A stretch of 11,129 nt of DNA from Lachnospiraceae bacterium UBA3845 (GCA_002392705.1 DGHP01000187.1:1-11129), one strand, 5' to 3'; shown: positions 1 to 6,881, numbered from the stretch's first letter. Notes: generated from the letters alone by a model not told the origin. Made by a program: numbers and translations.

Positions 1-1
1 C

Positions 2-157
2 TACCGCATCGACCGGCTGGTCAGCGCCGATACGGACTGCCCGCCCTTTTATAAATATGAGTGCGAGATTACCAGAGGCGATATTGTCCACAAGGTCGGA
101 CTGGAATATAATCTGAACAGCACAAGCTGGATGCTGGATCTTGGAAGATGCAGCTGA
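2..157 (+). CDS. 3' end of an unidentified gene (partial)
   Basis: An open frame enters from the left edge of the window and ends at TGA 155-157, giving the last 51 residues of a protein. The fragment contains CPPFYKYECEITRGD and ends in SWMLDLGRCS. It is rich in Tyr and Cys, mixes polar and aromatic residues and shows no transmembrane segment. I do not recognise the family. Codon use matches the neighbouring genes and no other frame here is as plausible, so I think it is real coding sequence rather than chance. No start or upstream context is visible, and no clear plus-strand terminator follows it: the next hairpin (224-274) has its U-tract on the other strand. Confidence 0.55.
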   Translation, partial: YRIDRLVSADTDCPPFYKYECEITRGDIVHKVGLEYNLNSTSWMLDLGRCS

Positions 158-219
158 CATGCCGCTTTTCGGGCAGCAGCGCAGCCGGGGCCGGCAGGGA
201 TCCCGCCGCCTGCCCATAT

Positions 220-274
220 AAAAAATGTCTGTCTTCCGGGAACAGGTTCATCCTTTCTCCGAAAGACAGACATT
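220..274 (-). terminator. Rho-independent terminator, minus strand
   Basis: A perfect 12-bp inverted repeat pairs AATGTCTGTCTT (224-235) with AAGACAGACATT (263-274). After one mismatch the stem continues with three more pairs (237-239 with 259-261). Reading on the minus strand, the stem is followed at once by six U residues (complement of A220-A225). It could end transcripts coming from the minus-strand gene cluster or from the small ORF at 312-377. On the plus strand there is no adjacent T-run, so it is less likely to serve the partial gene at 2-157. Confidence 0.6.
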
Positions 275-311
275 ATAAATTCTGCTGCATTATTCTGTTT
301 TTCCTGCCGGT

Positions 312-377
312 TCAGTCTGCTACGTCAAGCTCTTCCGTCTCTTCATACCATCCGAAATCATCATACTCGATATGCAT
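312..377 (-). CDS. Small ORF of 21 codons with good RBS
   Basis: On the minus strand an ATG (377-375) opens a 21-residue frame that starts MHIEYDDFGWYEE and ends LDVAD before TGA at 314-312. The product is very acidic. A strong Shine-Dalgarno GAGGAGG lies 8 bases before the ATG. The frame is open for nine more codons upstream, back to a TAG, with no further start. It is followed by the terminator at 220-274. It could be a real microprotein, or the acidic C-terminal tail of a decayed gene whose upstream part is lost. I recognise no family. Confidence 0.3.
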   Translation of the reverse strand: MHIEYDDFGWYEETEELDVAD

Positions 378-501
378 CTGTTCATCCTCCTCTGCGAACT
401 TTCTCTATGTTCTCCGCCCTGCGGCGGCCTTTTTCATTTCACAGTTTTATATACGGAGGAATTCCGGGAGATCCACGTAAAAATATTTTTTCCTGCGCTC
501 A

Positions 502-522
502 GCTGAGAGCCTTCTTCTCAGC
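502..522. repeat. Short hairpin downstream of HD gene
   Basis: GCTGAGAG (502-509) pairs with TTCTCAGC (515-522), including one G-U pair, around a 5-base loop. On the minus strand an A-rich stretch and a run of five T (483-479) follow about 20 bases later. This is too far for a canonical intrinsic terminator. It may stabilise or weakly terminate the transcript from the HD gene. Confidence 0.3.
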
Positions 523-529
523 CGTTTCC

Positions 530-629
530 AGTTCTGCCGGCATCATCTGTGTGAACCTCCCATGACTGAAGTCACGAGAATGCGCCGACCAGTTTTCAAC
601 GTATAGACTTTCCAACTCCCGGCAGAACT
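530..629. repeat. 11-bp inverted repeat enclosing a second dyad
   Basis: AGTTCTGCCGG (530-540) is the perfect reverse complement of CCGGCAGAACT (619-629), 78 bases apart. Inside lies a smaller dyad, which on the minus strand reads TGACTTCAGTCA followed by TGGGAGGTTCAC (about 550-573). This makes a nested stem-loop in a minus-strand transcript. The inner motif resembles, from memory, right ends of some IS200/IS605-type elements, where a small hairpin precedes the tnpB distal end. No tnpA or tnpB gene is present, so that origin is only a guess. Confidence 0.35.
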
Positions 630-651
630 TTTTCCCGCGTCTCCGGAAAGA

Positions 652-1155
652 TCAGCCCTTCTTTCTCTTTCCTTTCATCAGCTTTTTCAGGGAATCTGCA
701 GTTGACACATATTTATCCGCCGCAATCAGGATCCAGCCTTCTTTCGAAGCGGGAGCATGCCGGGAGAGCGGCCACATGTGGCAGCGGATCGCATCCTCTG
801 TTTTTTCATCCAGATCCGGGATCAGCTTCCTGGCCTCCTCCACGGAATTCTCAGCGTGTTCCGTCCAGCACTGAATATCATTCTTATAGCGGTTTTTCCT
901 GTCCGCCATCCCGAGATCATGGCACATAGCAGCCACAGAAACACATTTCCGGTCCGTGTGCAGGCCGATTTTATCCAGCGCATCGCAGAACTTCATAGCC
1001 TGCTGCTCAACCGCGATCGAATGATCTCCCACGTTGGTAGTATGATGATGCTTCTGCTCCATTATCTTCTGGAAGACAGGGGTATCCTGAATCGCTTTGC
1101 CGAGATCTTCCTCAGCAGTCTGTTCCATCAAAATATCCATTCCTTTTTTCCCCAT
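652..1155 (-). CDS. HD-domain phosphohydrolase-like protein
   Basis: The 167-residue protein has the metal-binding pattern of the HD superfamily: His45 in GDHS, the His79-Asp80 pair in MCHDLGM, further His at 100 (TEHAEN) and 126 (RCHMWP), and the distal Asp147 in AADKYVS. HD proteins of this size are usually metal-dependent phosphohydrolases acting on nucleotides or phosphodiesters; the substrate cannot be read from the sequence. There is no signal peptide or membrane segment, so it should be cytoplasmic. The ATG at 1155 sits directly after an in-frame TAG and has a weak ribosome binding site. Met6 (1140) and Met10 (1128) are alternative starts, the latter with AAGGA about 12 bases upstream. 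An SD-like GGAAGGAGG at 1195-1203 has no start codon at the right distance. It lies 49 bases after the secreted-protein gene on the same strand, probably in one transcript. The frame stays open for 50 codons beyond its TGA. Confidence 0.85.
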   Translation of the reverse strand: MGKKGMDILMEQTAEEDLGKAIQDTPVFQKIMEQKHHHTTNVGDHSIAVEQQAMKFCDALDKIGLHTDRKCVSVAAMCHDLGMADRKNRYKNDIQCWTEHAENSVEEARKLIPDLDEKTEDAIRCHMWPLSRHAPASKEGWILIAADKYVSTADSLKKLMKGKRKKG

Positions 1156-1204
1156 CTATGATTCCCACAGCAGGCCGCAGGTCTTAAGCAGCAGCCTCCT
1201 TCCG

Positions 1205-2044
1205 TCAGTATGCTTCTTCCAGTTCGTCCCCAATCAGTTCTTTCGTATAGTCCAGCAGACCGGGCAGATCAAACACACATTTTTCCGCTGCGGTTCCTTC
1301 CGCATGTATCTCCAGCTTCTCATCGGAAGCATATTCCGCATACAGATAATAACGGGGGCCGGAGACATTGTTTTTCATATAATATCCATTATGCTCCAGG
1401 ATGCCGAGTTCTTCCATTTTACCGGCTAATCCGCGGATATATTCCCCGGACACCTCTCCGTTCCATCTGTACACAATGTAAGAGTTTCCCATGATATCGA
1501 AGCTCATATTATAACTGTCATCCTCTTTTTCAATCTGCCAGCTGTAATAGCCCATCGGCCATTCATCGTCAAGCCCATATCCGAAGCTGCGGTCAAAAGT
1601 CAGTGAAAAATACGTAATATCGTCCGATTCTATGCTTTTGGGAAGATCTTTGGAAAGATCCTGAATCTCGAGCTCTTTTTCAAGATCCTCTTCCCGCACA
1701 AAGCGATAGGTGTGTCCCTCGCCATCCATGATCTGCGCATAGGACAGCAGGCTGCCGTCGCTGCGCAGTTCAATATCACCCAGCAGGCCGAATCCTTCCG
1801 GCTCTGTCCCTACAAGTCTCGTCGAATAAGCTGTTTTTTCCAGCTCATAAGGATATGTTTCGCTCCATTCGCCGAAACTGATCACAAGCTCCGTGTCATC
1901 TATATCCAGCGCAGTATCCCCGTTGACGTCCACCCAGTGTCCCTGCAGCTTCTTAAGCGCAGTATCTTTTGCCGGGCACATACCGCAAAACGCAAGCGTC
2001 AGCAGAATACTGATACAGCCGGCTCTCAAAAGCATTTTCTTCAT
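1205..2044 (-). CDS. Secreted protein of unknown family
   Basis: This 279-residue protein begins with MKKMLLRAG and a hydrophobic stretch ending near residue 24, a typical Sec signal peptide. Cysteines at 20 and 23 lie near the end, but Phe before the first cysteine argues against a standard lipobox. The mature part starts with KKLQGHWVDVNGD. A Gly-x-Trp near the start of a beta-rich, acidic, aromatic-rich chain recalls lipocalin-like or META-type small secreted domains, but I would not assign it to one. A second beta-rich half contains YYSWQIEKEDDSYNMSF and RWNGEVSGEYIRGLAGK. A strong Shine-Dalgarno (ACAGGAGGG) lies just before the ATG. It sits 100 bases downstream of the YdcF-like gene and 49 bases upstream of the HD gene, same strand. 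The function is unknown; extracellular ligand binding is a guess. Confidence 0.8.
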   Translation of the reverse strand: MKKMLLRAGCISILLTLAFCGMCPAKDTALKKLQGHWVDVNGDTALDIDDTELVISFGEWSETYPYELEKTAYSTRLVGTEPEGFGLLGDIELRSDGSLLSYAQIMDGEGHTYRFVREEDLEKELEIQDLSKDLPKSIESDDITYFSLTFDRSFGYGLDDEWPMGYYSWQIEKEDDSYNMSFDIMGNSYIVYRWNGEVSGEYIRGLAGKMEELGILEHNGYYMKNNVSGPRYYLYAEYASDEKLEIHAEGTAAEKCVFDLPGLLDYTKELIGDELEEAY

Positions 2045-2144
2045 TCCCGGTCCCTCCTGTCCGAACTCTTTAAGACTGCAGCGTCTACGTATCTTCCATC
2101 ATTATAAATCCCGGAACCTTTTATGCCAACAGGAATAATCTCAC

Positions 2145-3665
2145 TTAATACATAACGCTGGTCACCTGCAGGGTGATGGCCGCGGCAGCAATCAGAATGG
2201 ACAGGTACAGAATCATCATATTCCGGTTTGAAAAGAAGGCCGCACATTCCCTGACATAGGCATTCGGCCAGAACCACCATTTTGTTTTCGCGCCGAGGCC
2301 TTCCGCCGCCAGCTTAACCTTGTTGGCCAGAATACCGCTTCTGAGCACATGATAATTTGTCGTCACATAGCAGACCTTCGCGCCGGATGAGTCCGGATTC
2401 TGCCCGTCGATAACCTTTTTGCTGAACTCCATATTCTGGAAGGTATTCATGGACCGGTCTTCCGGAAGGACATACTCAGCGGGGATATCCGTCCCCGCTA
2501 TATAATTGCTCATCGCCTCTGCCTCCGGCATCGGCTCATTTCTGCCCTGCCCGCCGGAAGGAATGAGAAAGGCGGCTTTTCCTGTTTTCTGCTTCTGCAT
2601 CCGCCAGAAATCAAGCGCCTTATCAACTCTCGCTTTTAAAAGGGGCGTAAGCGTCCCGTCTTTCCTGAAACAGCAGCCAAGAATCAGAATATAGTCACGG
2701 TCCGGTTCCGGTACATGTTTTGCAGCTCTCAATCCGCAGATGATCGTACTGAGCAGAATACATTCCATATAGGTAAAAGCAATACCGACCGCATTTCTTA
2801 TCATCGTGATGACCCTAAGCGCGTCATAAGAAAGATCGTAATGATACAGTAATCCGGATGCTGCATATGACCCGGCCACCGCAGCGGTCAGAATCATTCC
2901 GAGCAGAATACCCAGCGCATTCTGAAAACGAGGGCGTTCATGCCGCAGAAGCGCGATATTGCTGACAATCAGCAGACCGCTGAACAGAAGAAGCGCGGGA
3001 CGGGAAGCGGCAAAAAACTTTTTTCCGGCCTGGGCAAAATCCAGCACAAGCAGCCAGACCGGATATGCATACTGATTGGACAGATATCTGTAATAATAAG
3101 GAATCGCAAAGCATAAAAACATGCCGGAGAAAATCATGACACCGCAGGTAAAAATGGCTTCGTTGGAGTTTGCCAGGGGGCCCCGCAATTTCAGGAAGCC
3201 GGCCAGCATGATAAAAAATACTCCGGTCAGAAACAGCAGCACAAAAAGCAGGATGAATTCGCTTCCCGTGAAGCTTCCCGTCTCCCAGGAAAAAGCAGAT
3301 TTAAAGCGCCCGATTTTAATGGTATCCCCCGCCAGCACCTGTCCATGCGTATCCTTCACTGACATTTCGTACTGTCCCGTTTTTTCCGGCAGCATGGAGA
3401 TGCTGATGACGGTCCGGGTCCCCTGCAGCGTCATAATGGAGCGGACTTCGCAGGATTCTACAAAAATCCCCTCTCCTTCCCATTCGATCCCGACATCAGA
3501 GGATCTCAGTCCTTTGACGGTGTCTCCCAGAGGCAGGTCGAGAACAAAACGTCCGTGGCCCGAAAGCCATAAAGCAAAACCCAGAATCAGCAGACCGGCA
3601 CCCAGAGCTGCAACCTGTATAATGATACACATTTTCGCGGATCTCAGCGACGGGAAGCACTTCAA
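2145..3665 (-). CDS. YdcF/ElyC/SanA-like (DUF218) multi-pass membrane protein
   Basis: The C-terminal 150 residues form a DUF218 (YdcF/ElyC/SanA) domain, with motifs ILGCCFRKDGTLTPLLKAR, PSGGQG, EAEAMSNYI, PEDRSMNTFQNMEFS and TTNYHVLR, and a distal WPNAYVRE. Before it come one membrane segment, a roughly 100-residue beta-rich extracytoplasmic stretch, then about five more membrane segments. A final helix closes the protein. This is the long Firmicute form; the family is linked to cell-envelope metabolism, but its biochemical role is not settled. An ATG exists at 3689, but an excellent Shine-Dalgarno (GGGAGGAGGG) lies inside that longer frame, 7 bases before a TTG at 3665. I therefore choose TTG, giving 506 residues. 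It lies 94 bases after the DUF362 gene on the same strand, with no terminator visible between them. Confidence 0.88.
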   Translation of the reverse strand: MKCFPSLRSAKMCIIIQVAALGAGLLILGFALWLSGHGRFVLDLPLGDTVKGLRSSDVGIEWEGEGIFVESCEVRSIMTLQGTRTVISISMLPEKTGQYEMSVKDTHGQVLAGDTIKIGRFKSAFSWETGSFTGSEFILLFVLLFLTGVFFIMLAGFLKLRGPLANSNEAIFTCGVMIFSGMFLCFAIPYYYRYLSNQYAYPVWLLVLDFAQAGKKFFAASRPALLLFSGLLIVSNIALLRHERPRFQNALGILLGMILTAAVAGSYAASGLLYHYDLSYDALRVITMIRNAVGIAFTYMECILLSTIICGLRAAKHVPEPDRDYILILGCCFRKDGTLTPLLKARVDKALDFWRMQKQKTGKAAFLIPSGGQGRNEPMPEAEAMSNYIAGTDIPAEYVLPEDRSMNTFQNMEFSKKVIDGQNPDSSGAKVCYVTTNYHVLRSGILANKVKLAAEGLGAKTKWWFWPNAYVRECAAFFSNRNMMILYLSILIAAAAITLQVTSVMY

Positions 3666-3759
3666 GACAGTTCCCTCCTCCCAAAACATAGTTCTGTACC
3701 ATGACGCAATGCCCCGGATGACTGTTCTGCAGCCCGGCCTTACCGTCTGCCTGCTGCTT

Positions 3760-4881
3760 TCAGATTCTTACCAGCTCATAGTCTCTGCTTCCGAGGCCGA
3801 TCTCTTCGGCATGAATCAGGCCGGCCTCCCATTCGGCGTCCGGATGGTTCATGTGGAAATATTCATGGTTGGGGTCTTCCTTCCATAAGGACTTGATATG
3901 CCGGTCAAGGCGGCTTCCCTCGCATACGGGCATCTTGTTGCACAGATCGACGCAGGCCTGGTCCAGTGCAACCGGGTCGAAGGATGCCAGCATCCCGACA
4001 TCGGGTATGATGGGAATATCATTCTCGCTGTGACAGTCGCAGAAAGGCGAAACATCACAGATCAGCGAGATGTGGAAAGCCGGCCGGCCTTTCACCACCG
4101 CATAGGTATATTCCGCGATTTTTTCTGACAGAAGGGCAGCGGAATTCGCAACGCTGGGTTCGATGGCATCTTTCGGACAGATTGCGAGACATCGGCCGCA
4201 GCCGACGCATCTGGCGTGATCAATATGCGCTTTTCCGTTTTCGATCACGGGTCCCTCATGGGCACAGATTCTTGCACAGGAGCCGCAGCCGATGCAGCGT
4301 TCCGTCTCCACAACGGGCTTGCCTTCCCAGTGCTGCTCCATTTTCCCCGAACGGGAGCCGCTGCCCATGCCGAGGTTTTTCAGTGCGCCGCCGAAGCCGG
4401 CTTCCTCATGCCCTTTAAAGTGCGTCAGCGAGATAATGATGTCGGCATCCATGATGGCCTGGCCGATTTTGGCTTCCTTAACAAGAGGAAGGTTGATGGG
4501 CACCAGCGCCTCATCGGTTCCCTTGAGGCCGTCCGCGATGATCACATGGCAGCCGGTCTGCAGCGGAGAAAACCCGTTAAGGTAGGCTGTGTCCATATGG
4601 TCGAGGGCATTCTTCCGGCTGCCGACATAGAGCGTGTTGCAGTCGGTCAGGAAAGGCTTTCCGCCGCGCTCGCGCACATAATCCGCAACTACTTTTGCGT
4701 ACTGCGGGCGCAGATGGGCGAGATTCCCGAGCTCACCGAAATGGATTTTGATCGCGGCATACCGGTCTTCAAACCGGATCTCCTCAAATCCGGCACGCTT
4801 CATCAGCCGGTGCAGTTTCTGTGGAAGTGTTTCGGAAGGGGTTGCATGAAAATCCGTAAAAAAAACTTTAGATTTATTCAT
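3760..4881 (-). CDS. DUF362 domain protein with two 4Fe-4S clusters
   Basis: The 373-residue protein matches the DUF362 family fused to a ferredoxin-type domain. The N-terminal half contains IKIHFGELGN, FLTDCNTLYVGSRKN and SLTHFKGHEEAGFGGALKNLG, all typical of the family. Two CxxCxxCxxxC motifs follow: Cys196, 199, 202 and 206, then Cys225, 228, 231 and 235 (the last followed by Pro), predicting two [4Fe-4S] clusters. The C-terminal DVGMLASFDPVALDQA segment is also conserved in the family. There is no signal peptide. Proteins of this family are thought to transfer electrons or act in metal-centre chemistry, but no reaction is established. The start is supported by AGAGAGG seven bases before the ATG and by a promoter at about 4938-4967. 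It is the first gene of the minus-strand cluster. Confidence 0.9.
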   Translation of the reverse strand: MNKSKVFFTDFHATPSETLPQKLHRLMKRAGFEEIRFEDRYAAIKIHFGELGNLAHLRPQYAKVVADYVRERGGKPFLTDCNTLYVGSRKNALDHMDTAYLNGFSPLQTGCHVIIADGLKGTDEALVPINLPLVKEAKIGQAIMDADIIISLTHFKGHEEAGFGGALKNLGMGSGSRSGKMEQHWEGKPVVETERCIGCGSCARICAHEGPVIENGKAHIDHARCVGCGRCLAICPKDAIEPSVANSAALLSEKIAEYTYAVVKGRPAFHISLICDVSPFCDCHSENDIPIIPDVGMLASFDPVALDQACVDLCNKMPVCEGSRLDRHIKSLWKEDPNHEYFHMNHPDAEWEAGLIHAEEIGLGSRDYELVRI

Positions 4882-4937
4882 AATAATACCTCTCTGACCC
4901 TTGAATCTAAATTGAACAGATGGTTGACCTTTCCTGC

Positions 4938-4967
4938 AATATAACAGATAATCCCCCCTTTCTTCAA
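4938..4967 (-). promoter_or_regulatory. Sigma-A-type promoter for the DUF362 gene
   Basis: On the minus strand TATATT (4943-4938) is preceded by TG one base earlier, giving an extended -10. TTGAAG (4967-4962) sits 18 bases upstream as a -35. Transcription would start about 50 bases before the ATG at 4881. The spacer contains a run of six G. No operator-like dyad is obvious around it. Confidence 0.55.
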
Positions 4968-5070
4968 GTCACTCTTATTCACGGCCTTCCCAGGCTGCTA
5001 TACACGTTCCTCCACACATCAGGTAACATAGGCGGCCTGTGAAGAAATCTGAATTTCCTTATTCCATAAT

Positions 5071-5113
5071 ATGTAGTCCTGTGATACAATACATGTAGTA
5101 ATCAAAACTACAT
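5071..5113. promoter_or_regulatory. Operator-like half-sites overlapping the degV start site
   Basis: ATGTAGT (5093-5099) and ACTACAT (5107-5113) form a perfect 7-bp dyad with a 7-base spacer. A third copy, ATGTAGT (5071-5077), lies exactly 22 bases before the first, two helical turns, so all would face the same side of the DNA. The dyad covers the predicted transcription start, a position typical for a repressor site. No regulator gene is in the window and I cannot name the binding family. Confidence 0.45.
5082..5090 (+). promoter_or_regulatory. Extended -10 promoter of degV
   Basis: TGATACAAT supplies a TGn extension and a -10 hexamer that matches five of six consensus bases. The -35 region (about 5062-5067, TTCCAT) is poor, as is common for extended -10 promoters. 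The predicted start near 5097 leaves a leader of about 48 bases before degV and lies inside the dyad at 5093-5113. Confidence 0.5.
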
Positions 5114-5144
5114 TGTTCCACATTGTAAATTAAAGAGGTGAATT

Positions 5145-5972
5145 ATGGTAAAATATATTGCCGATTCGGCCTGCGATCTGAAAGACTACCCTGGTATCTG
5201 CTTTGAGACGGTTCCTCTTACTTTATCGACCGACAGCAGAACGATTGTAGATAGCCCTGATCTTGATATTCATGAGACGCTGGATTATTTTTACGGACAT
5301 CACGGCCGCTCCTTCACGGCATGTCCCTCCACTCAGGCCTGGATCGATTCCTTTGAAGGCGCGGATGAGATCTATGTGGTGACGATCACGAGCGGTCTGT
5401 CAGGAACATGGAACAGCGCGAATGTAGCAAAAAGACAGTATCAGTCAGAGCACCCGGACGTGAAGATCTATGTGGTGGATTCCCTGTCCACAGGACCCGG
5501 GGAAGTTCTTCTGCTTGAAAAAATCGTCGAACTGAAACAGCTCGGCAGAAGTTTTGAGGAGGTCTGCGAAGAGGTGGAACGCTACAAGAGCAGTCTCAGG
5601 CTTTATTTCGGACTGCGCAGCCTCCATAACCTGGCCCAGAACGGAAGGGTCAGCAAGCTTGTCGCCTCCGCCATCGGATTTATGAATATCCGGATCCTGG
5701 GAACCGCGAGCAAGGAAGGAACGATCGAGACCGTCGCCAAATGCAGAGGAGATAAAAAGCTGGTCGATACCACCCTTTCGGAGTTCAGGAAAGCCGGCTA
5801 CAAAGGCGGAAAGATCCGTATCTGCCACGTGGAGAGCCCGGCTCTTGCCAAAACGCTGGAAGACCAGCTCCGCGGTGAGTACGGGGAGGTCGATATCAAA
5901 ACGATTCCGGCCAGAGGGCTCTGCAGTTTTTACGCCGAGAGAGGCGGTTTCATCATCGGATGTGAATGCTGA
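5145..5972 (+). CDS. DegV family fatty-acid-binding protein
   Basis: The 275-residue product is a full-length DegV protein. Family members bind a fatty acid in a pocket between two domains, and in some Firmicutes (as FakB) present it to the kinase FakA for phosphorylation and entry into phospholipid synthesis. Visible motifs are IADSACDL (5-12), the TACPST loop (58-63), ITSGLSGTWNSA (81-92), VDSLSTGPGE (111-120) and LRSLHNLAQNGRVSK (157-171). There is no signal peptide, so it is cytoplasmic. AGAGG lies six bases before the ATG. The gene stands alone: a divergent promoter region is upstream and a strong hairpin downstream. No fakA-like gene is in the window, so a role as a FakB partner is inferred from family only. 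Confidence 0.93.
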   Translation: MVKYIADSACDLKDYPGICFETVPLTLSTDSRTIVDSPDLDIHETLDYFYGHHGRSFTACPSTQAWIDSFEGADEIYVVTITSGLSGTWNSANVAKRQYQSEHPDVKIYVVDSLSTGPGEVLLLEKIVELKQLGRSFEEVCEEVERYKSSLRLYFGLRSLHNLAQNGRVSKLVASAIGFMNIRILGTASKEGTIETVAKCRGDKKLVDTTLSEFRKAGYKGGKIRICHVESPALAKTLEDQLRGEYGEVDIKTIPARGLCSFYAERGGFIIGCEC

Positions 5973-5991
5973 AAAGATCGTTTGCCAGAAG

Positions 5992-6030
5992 AGGCGTGAG
6001 AAAAGGAACTTCTCCTTTTCCCACGCCTTT
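5992..6030. terminator. Hairpin terminator between degV and the HAD gene
   Basis: AGGCGTGAGAAAAGGA (5992-6007) pairs with TCCTTTTCCCACGCCT (6013-6028) over 16 positions with one mismatch, around a 5-base loop. It starts 20 bases after the degV stop and ends 17 bases before the end of the convergent HAD gene. On the plus strand TTTCTTATG follows, a short U-tract. On the minus strand the tail is weaker (CTCTTCTGG), so it mainly serves degV but may slow transcription from both sides. Confidence 0.7.
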
Positions 6031-6044
6031 CTTATGACCTGTTT

Positions 6045-6881
6045 TTATTCCTTGCACAGACCGTGCCGGAGAAAAGCCCGATACAGCCCGTCCTCCGTCA
6101 CGGCCGGGCAGATCTCATCCGCGATCTGCTTTATTTCTTCGCTGCCACCCGCCATACAGATCGAAAGCCCCGCCGTTTCAAGCATTTCACGGTCATTGAC
6201 GCTGTCCCCGAACGCGATGCTGTCTTCCACGGGGATTCCCAGCTTTTCACAGACCCTGCGCACCGCTTTTCCCTTATCGAACTTCCGGTTGACCAGTTCT
6301 CCGTCGGTAAAGCCGAATCTGCCGCCCTGAGGGATCGAGAAAAAGAAGTCTTCTCCCAGCAGGCGCTGCGGCTCTTTAAGCTGCGCCTTGTCTTCCGCCA
6401 TCATAACAATCTTGTAGACCGGCTGTCCCCTGTATTCCGCCATCGGCCGGATATTGAGCTCGGATTCGATCTGCTCCTTCCATCTGAGCATCTCGCTGCT
6501 CCCGCCTTCCCCCTCATGTTTTCTCAGAAAATCCTTGAACGCTTCGTCGACATAAGAGCCGTCCAGGCACTCAATCATACAGAAAACCCCGTTTTTCTTC
6601 AGGACCCTGACTGCCTTCTCCTGCTGCTCAGGCTTCATGGGACAGTCGAAGATCAGCTCCTCCCCGCAGCGGATATAGCCTCCTGAACTGGCAACTACTC
6701 CGTCAAATGAATACTGAAGAAGCGCAGACAGCATGCCAAGGCTCCTGCCGGAGCAGAGAAAGACGAGGTGCCCTGCCTCCCTGGCCCCGCGGATCGCCCG
6801 CAGGGCGGACTCCGGAGGAGTGTTCTTCCCCGGTTCTGTCAGTGTGCCGTCTATATCCAGAAAAATCACTCTTCGCTTCAT
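6045..6881 (-). CDS. Cof-type HAD-IIB family phosphatase
   Basis: The 278-residue protein has all four HAD motifs: DIDGT with Asp9 and Asp11 (nucleophile and acid/base), Ser44 in CSGRS, Lys203 in FDKGKAV, and GDSVND with Asp226 and Asp230 for Mg2+. The segment between motifs II and III (about residues 80-185) is the C2B-type cap of the Cof/YidA subfamily. These cytoplasmic enzymes hydrolyse sugar phosphates, pyridoxal phosphate or other small phosphates, often with broad specificity; the substrate here is not readable. The start is supported by GGAGGAAGAGGAGAG directly upstream. The gene stands alone, convergent with degV and divergent from the esterase-GH43 gene. Confidence 0.92.
   Translation of the reverse strand: MKRRVIFLDIDGTLTEPGKNTPPESALRAIRGAREAGHLVFLCSGRSLGMLSALLQYSFDGVVASSGGYIRCGEELIFDCPMKPEQQEKAVRVLKKNGVFCMIECLDGSYVDEAFKDFLRKHEGEGGSSEMLRWKEQIESELNIRPMAEYRGQPVYKIVMMAEDKAQLKEPQRLLGEDFFFSIPQGGRFGFTDGELVNRKFDKGKAVRRVCEKLGIPVEDSIAFGDSVNDREMLETAGLSICMAGGSEEIKQIADEICPAVTEDGLYRAFLRHGLCKE

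Larger units (their letters stand above)
158..651. other. Long stretch without a clear gene
   Basis: About 490 bases between the partial plus-strand gene and the HD-domain gene hold no convincing full-length gene. What can be seen is a 12-bp inverted repeat with a minus-strand U-tract (224-274), a 21-codon minus-strand ORF with a good ribosome binding site (312-377), a short GC hairpin followed by T5 on the plus strand (414-434), a small hairpin (502-522), and an 11-bp inverted repeat (530-540 with 619-629) enclosing another dyad. On the minus strand the frame of the HD gene stays open for 50 codons after its stop. The mixture of short dyads and broken frames looks like decayed sequence, but I cannot prove what it came from. 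Confidence 0.5.

Noticed and set aside
414..434. GC hairpin followed by T5 on the plus strand as a terminator
   Set aside because: The stem has only five pairs and no plus-strand gene ends nearby; the partial gene ended more than 250 bases earlier.
1156..1204. SD-like GGAAGGAGG with a 12-codon open stretch before the HD gene, possible leader peptide
   Set aside because: There is no ATG, GTG or TTG at a usable distance; only CTG codons follow, so a leader peptide is not supported.
3121..3888. A 255-codon plus-strand open frame across the YdcF and DUF362 gene ends
   Set aside because: It overlaps two real genes on the other strand, has no ribosome binding site, and its product is low-complexity Ser/Pro/Arg-rich shadow sequence.
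4216..4944. A 242-codon plus-strand open frame opposite the DUF362 gene
   Set aside because: It is the antisense shadow of a gene with two obvious ferredoxin motifs and has no ribosome binding site or recognisable motif.
6063..6686. A 207-codon plus-strand open frame opposite the HAD gene
   Set aside because: It is antisense to a gene with all four HAD motifs and has no family resemblance.
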